A DNA stretch of 64,000 nucleotides. It comes from Sabellastarte sp. h YS-2021 (lineage: Eukaryota > Annelida > Polychaeta > Sabellida > Sabellidae). The notes beneath the pieces are model-generated. The model was not told the DNA's origin and made no database searches. It saw only the letters and a program-made list of their open reading frames with translations. Of this stretch, positions 59,260 to 64,000 are shown piece by piece. How positions within the stretch are numbered: position 1 is the first letter of the stretch; each line of letters starts with the position of its first letter. Both the position numbers and the translations under genes were made by a program. Location: positions 93,467,721 through 93,531,720 of the forward strand of contig OZ024931.1 in the NCBI GenBank assembly GCA_964017235.1, in the 5' to 3' direction.

Positions 59260-60970
59260 TGGTTTAGCGTTCCCTACGCCGCCGCGCCGCGCGTAGACAG
59301 ATTTTTGGCATTAATGCTCTAAGAGGAAAACTACATCAGCTAGGTTCACCAAATTTGCAGGATATCTTCATTGGGGGGTAAGCTTCTCTGGGAAGGAAAT
59401 TAGCCTCATTCTGAAAAACAAGATGGCCGCCGTGGGCATTTTTTTGAAAATTATCTGCATTTTTCTACTGGCTGTTTCTCATAGGTAGAAGGTTGAATGT
59501 CTTCATAGGTGATATGTACAAGAGATATATATATCTTCTACAACTTTGTAGACATTTGACCTTGAAGCTCTTAATTCAAGGTCATCCATGGAGTGTCATG
59601 TGCTGCGAATCTTTTGATGTGGTTAGATTTGACCTTGGACCCCTCCTTCAAGGTCAAACGATGATAGGCAAACTTAAAAGTGCTTATAACTCACTTATTA
59701 TTGGTCCTACAGGTTTGGGATGGTAAACCAACCTATAGGAAATCATGGGCTGGGAATCTTCTGGTGTGGTCGAATTTGACCTTTGGCCCCTTCTTCAAGA
59801 TCATAAGAGGATAGACAAACTTAAAAGTGCTTATAATTCGCTTATTATTGGTCCTAGAGATTTGGGATGGTAAAGCAACTTATAGGAAATCATGGGCTGG
59901 GAATCTTTTGATGTGGTCGGATTTGACCTTGGACCCCTCATTCAAGGTCATACGAGGATAGCCAAACTTAAAAGTGCTTATAACTCGCTTATTATTCGTC
60001 ATAGAGGTTTGGGATGGTAAACCAACCTGTAGGAAATTATGGGGTGGAAATCTTCTGGTGTGGTTGGATTTGACCTTGGGTCCCTCCTTCAAGGTCAAAC
60101 AAGGATAGCCAAACTTAAAAGTGCTTATAACTCACTTATTATTGGTCCTAGAGGTTTGGGATGGCAAAGCAGCTTATAAGAAATCATGGGCTGGGAATCT
60201 TTTGATGTGGTCAGATTTGACCTTGGACCCCTCCTTCAAGGTCATAAGAGGATAGCCAAACTTAAAAGTGCTTATAACTTGCTTATTGTTGGTTCAAGAT
60301 GTTTGGGATGGTAAACCCACCTATTGGAAATCATAAGCGGAAATTCTTCTGGTGTGGTCGGATTTGACCTTGGGCCTTCTTCAAGGTCAAATGAGGATAG
60401 CCAAACTTAAAAGTGCTTACAACTCGCTTATTATTGGTCGTAGAGGTTTGGGATGGTAAACCAACTTATAGGAATCATGGGCTGGGAATCTTTTGATGTG
60501 GTCAGATTTGACCTTGGACCCCTCCTTCAAGGTCATACAAGGATAGCCAAACTTAAAAGTGCGTATAACTTGCTTATTATTGGTCCTAGAGGTTTGCAAT
60601 GTGAAACCACCTTATAGGAAGTCATGGGCTGGGAATCTTTTGATGTGGTCAGATTTAACCTTGAGCCCCTCCTTCAAAGGTCAAAGGAGGACAGCCAAAT
60701 TTAAAAGGGTTTATAACTCGTTTATTATTGATCCTAGAGGTTTACAATGTGAAACCAACTTGCAGGATATTGTGGGCTGGGAATCTTCTGATGTCAGATT
60801 TGACCTTTGGCCCCTCCTTCAAGGTCAAACGATGGTTCACTGCTTTGGTGAGTTGTCTTTCCGGTGGATACAGATTTGCATCGGTTCTCCGAGGTCTAGT
60901 TGCTGTGGGTATTGCAGACCTGCAGTTCAAGGTGACTGGCTTCACAAAGTTGAGAGTTTATTAACAAAAA
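59260..60970 (+). mobile_element. Family E hairpin-array element, ~147 bp units
   Basis: The head is a GC-rich hairpin (CTACGC at about 59274 against GCGTAG at about 59291) in AT-rich surroundings. About 250 bp of unique sequence follows, with AACAAGATGGCCGCCG. About 8-9 units then run from 59560 to 60830 with exact 147 bp spacing (GTGCTTA at 59680, 59827, 59974, 60121 and 60268). Each unit carries GGTTTGGGATGGTAAACCAA, CATGGGCTGGGAATCTTTTG and TTGACCTTG, 11 nt, CAAGGTCAA. The 3' end is not certain. No protein is encoded; the several ORFs on both strands are repeat artefacts. Confidence 0.75.
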
Positions 60971-60984
60971 ACATCTCACTTTCA

Positions 60985-61262
60985 GATTCTTTCAGAAAAT
61001 TTGGGATCTTTTTACAATAAGAATATGATCTGGATCTTTTCCAAAATGTAATAACTTTTAGTTTTGGTCAGACCCTACATTTCATGTAGATTTGCTCAAC
61101 ACTTTTGGAGTAAGGTCAACCAAAGTCATTGAAAATATATTGAAAATGGGACCTGTGAAAATTGGAGATTCTTTGGATCCATAATAAGATCTGGATCTTT
61201 CACTTCTTCCTTTGGCCAGATAGTACCCAAATACAAATTTTCACAAGGATCCGATTGTTACT
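60985..61262. repeat. Dispersed repeat, family D, second copy
   Basis: It matches 5255-5545: ATGATCTGGATCTTTTCCAA, AATGTAATAACTTTTAG, TCAGACCCTACATTTCATG, AAGGTCAACCAAAGTCATTG and a second subunit with AAGATCTGGATCTTTC. It ends about 70 bp before exon 14. Confidence 0.5.
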
Positions 61263-61334
61263 TTTTTTGATTACCATAAACACAGGCAAGATAAAATGCA
61301 GCCAAAAACATTATGAGCTTTTATATTGTTTCAG

Positions 61335-61446
61335 AGATGATGAGCACTGTACCTCCCTCATGCTGGCTGCTGGTCGTGGACACACCTTTGTAATGAAGTG
61401 TCTCCTTGACAACCAGGCTAGTGTCAATGATGTGGACAAAAACAAG
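61335..61446 (+). CDS. TRPA1: TRPA1-like exon 14 (residues 533-570), last exon in window
   Basis: Acceptor TATTGTTTCAG and donor AACAAG|GTAGGA. It encodes repeat 14 (EHCTSLMLAAGRGHTFVMKC and LLDNQASVNDVDKNK) and ends in phase 0 with an incomplete stack, so more ankyrin repeats and the channel domain must follow downstream of 64000. Confidence 0.86.
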
Positions 61447-64000
61447 GTAGGACCACTCAGGTGGTGGAATGGATAAAAAGGAACTAGATAAAAAGAAATG
61501 GACAAAAAAAGTGGACAAGAAGCTTAATAATTACTAAGACAAAAAGTTTTTATATATAATATATGCATATATATAACAATCCTAATGATAAACATTAGCA
61601 ACTTAATATATATCATATTTTAGCTTAAATTAATAATTTCCCTTATTGTAGGGTGCTCTCCTTTGTCACTGATTAACAACTCACGGTTTATTGCCTATCA
61701 TGTAAAGTGGCATTATGTTACAAAAAGCAGAGCAATAAGTAAAAGTTTCTGCACACAAAAAAAATCACAAGCTTAGGAAACATTATACAGTGAAAATGGA
61801 GAGCTTCTCACCTTGAAAATGTGTCTCTGCCCATATTGGTATATTAAGTACTTTGTAGAGAAACATTCTCCCAACTTGATTTTATGGTATACTCTTTGAA
61901 ACGAATATTAAAACAATATAAACTGATAAAAGTTGAATACTTATTTATAGTAGAAATAAACTACTTCTGTTTGGACTTATAATCAGGGACTTCATCACAA
62001 AATAGATTGAATTGCTGATAAATTCCAAGCAGAAGTGGTTTATGTCTACAATACAGGTCAACAGTAGGTGACACACAAATCTGTTTTTGAATGGCATTTG
62101 AAGCCACTTTGTCTGATAATTAACAGTTAGAGGCCATGACTAAGAGAAGATATTCCTCAAAGACTCATGTAATAAGCCTTTTTTAACCAAATTTTTATCA
62201 TTAGGATTCTTTTTGAAAAAAAAACTTCTGTCCAAAATTAAAACTATTTTGTCTGTTTCTTTTCGTATGATTTGATTTAGTGCAATTTGTTTTTGTCATG
62301 CACTTAATTAAGTAGGTCCCCTATTTATGTTTTCTCAGCTTAGTAGCTAAATGAAATTAGCAATTTATATAACCAATAATAATTAAATGTCCCTTGAAAA
62401 GGGGACTCTTATTGGTTTCACCCCCTGTTTTCAGACAAGTTAAATATCTCCCTTAATATAAGGTCTGTCAAAATGATGTTTGGCATTTGTCATATATAGG
62501 CATGGCAATTTTGGGGGGTATGAATTTATCAAGGTCATATGATCAAAAATAGTTTTTTGATTCTTGTACTAACTTTTCACCAAATTTTCTTAGAAAGTAC
62601 AATATATAAGTCAACCAAACTTGGCAAGTACTTTCCCTACATGAAAATCTAGGCACAAGTTGAGTTTTCTATCAATCAGGCAATAATTGACCAATTGAAG
62701 GCTCATTGATTATCATTTGATTAAAAAAACATGCCGAAATTGACCCTTTTGGGTACATGTTGTGTATATCTACTCACGTTAGGACCTTACGCAGGTTCAG
62801 AATGTTATTGAAGTAAGAAAATTGGGTTTATAGATTCAAAAGTTTCATGCTCATGTTAAAGTTACCTTAAAGTCAACCAAATCTGGTCTCTTTGGCATGC
62901 TATAGACAGGCATAAGAGATTTGCAAAATATCAAATATCTGTTTTTTACTTTTGAATTTTAAAGCTTTGGAATGTATTGGGAGGTATTGAAAAACCTTGG
63001 CCAAGGATTCCAAAAATCCCATCAAATTTCCCGTTCGAGCCCCAGCAAGGTCAAACTGGTGTCACAAAGTTGAATGTCTTGTATTTTGGAGCATATCTAC
63101 AAAATATTGCCTGAAATCCTATTAAATTTCATTGATATATTCTTTAGGACTATTCACACCTAGCGTTATGGCATTTGGTTCCTTCTCACCTTTCAAGGTT
63201 AATTCTATAATAATAAATGTGTCAGATTGTCACTTATTGCTTTATATCTTGTTTATTATAATATAATTGTAATTAGAGCTTTTGAATGTACAGTGCATTA
63301 GGAGGAAATAGAAAATCAAGATCTGGGATTGCAGTAAAATTCTCAAAACTCAAATTCCTCTAGTGGTTGTCAATTCAACTTTTTTGGGTTTTTTTATTTT
63401 AACAAATAAAACACCTGTCATGGTGGAAAATATTTGTGGTATTGGCTGATGTTGTACAATGCTTTTCTGTATCCTATTGTTGGCTCATAAAATGATGCAG
63501 TAAGGCAATAGGATACATGCAACATTAGCTTCCCTTGGCAAGAATTCAAACCATTTTTACACCTCTGTGTCAGCATTAAACATGTTTCTCTGCATTCAGA
63601 TAGAATCTCAATGCAAGTCCAAATCAGTTACAGCAAAAGTATGAAATTACAAGATTATTTAAACCACTTTTCTACTCAATGAATAGCAATTCATTTCATA
63701 TGTTTCTCTTCACTGGAGAGGATTCCGAATAAAAAACCAGAATAAGTGATTTTATATTTCTATTATTAGAATATTGTACAAGTTTTTCCCCTATTTTTTT
63801 ATAGATACTTTTGTGTATTATGCTGGGTGGAAAATACCAGGCAGTTCCTGCAGCCTCTGTTATACAACCTTCCATTGTTCAAATATTCATTGTTATTAAG
63901 TCAAAAAAAAATCAGCTCCACTCTTTCAAAATTATACTTTACCATTATCTGACACCATATTGTCTCTCCTGTTTTATTGACTACTGGTTATACATACTGA
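61447..64000. other. Intron 14 (partial), no exon recognised
   Basis: No acceptor-bounded frame with an ankyrin TPLHxAA core is visible in any phase-0 context. A diverged repeat-like zone lies at about 62390-63190 (ATCTCCCTTAATATAAGGTC, GGCATTTGTCATATATAGGC). No other feature is supported. Confidence 0.5.

Larger units (their letters stand above)
20224..61446 (+). other. TRPA1: TRPA1-like ankyrin channel gene, 5' part (14 coding exons, continues beyond window)
   Basis: Fourteen exons join in frame, all at GT-AG introns, into 570 residues with no stop: 20224-20418, 33680-33839, 39655-39833, 41179-41286, 41986-42094, 42640-42740, 43347-43394, 44151-44275, 47384-47432, 49246-49440, 50887-50970, 57015-57097, 57641-57802, 61335-61446. 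After a basic N-terminal ~60 residues come about 14 ankyrin repeats with TPLHxAA cores. Between repeats 5 and 6 is an insertion (VKQGDKYEREYVKASDNEGN) ahead of TALHLAVQNG. Its position and the following LHLAVQNG agree with the insertion in vertebrate TRPA1, and an acidic linker (ETNDDDVDGRTPL) also falls where TRPA1 has one. TRPA1 channels are plasma-membrane cation channels gated by electrophiles or temperature, with the ankyrin stack in the cytoplasm. The six membrane segments and pore are not in the window, so a non-channel ankyrin protein is not fully excluded. Confidence 0.72.

Noticed and set aside
59493-61020. ORFs on both strands in the 147-bp array
   Set aside because: Each follows the repeat period and recurs per unit. 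No splice context or coding bias is seen.
61447-64000. Further ankyrin or transmembrane exons
   Set aside because: No acceptor-bounded phase-0 frame with an ankyrin or channel signature could be found.

Overview
The window is eukaryotic, AT-rich and intron-rich, and is most likely from a bivalve mollusc or another lophotrochozoan. This rests on short exons with GT-AG introns, a TRPA1-type ankyrin gene, a fascin gene, a DIRS-type tyrosine-recombinase retrotransposon, and many interspersed elements built as a hairpin end plus an array of ~145-155 bp units, which recall the pearl/Helitron-like elements of bivalves. The species assignment is inference.

Layout. Bases 892-1019 hold the last coding exon of an unidentified + strand gene. 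From about 1.5 to 20 kb I see no convincing coding sequence, only repeat arrays, MITE-like elements and unassigned AT-rich DNA. A large + strand gene then runs from 20224 past the end of the window. Fourteen coding exons (20224-61446) join in frame without a gap into 570 residues: a short basic N-terminus and about 14 ankyrin repeats, with an insertion between repeats 5 and 6 at the place where TRPA1 channels have one. The pore-forming half lies beyond 64000.

The introns hold most of the other content. Intron 1 (13.3 kb) carries a MITE and a SINE, both inserted in one tandem array, plus several other arrays. Intron 2 is almost entirely a degraded DIRS element (34401-39623) that ends 31 nt before exon 3. 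Intron 3 holds a 5'-truncated non-LTR retrotransposon tail, and intron 6 a 5S-rRNA-like sequence. Introns 8 and 9 hold two related hairpin-array elements. Intron 11 holds a complete antisense fascin gene with one coding exon. Intron 12 carries a tandem array of decoy copies of the exon 13 splice acceptor. Intron 13 holds a tRNA-type SINE and another ~147 bp array.

Most striking signals: (1) several unrelated repeat families share one plan, a terminal hairpin followed by ~145-155 bp tandem units; (2) units of two families are dense in AGGTCA nuclear-receptor half-sites, including exact DR1 sites and a 9-bp inverted repeat; (3) duplicated AG|GTATG junctions precede exon 13; (4) the DIRS element keeps the diagnostic internal complementary region and sits next to a splice acceptor.
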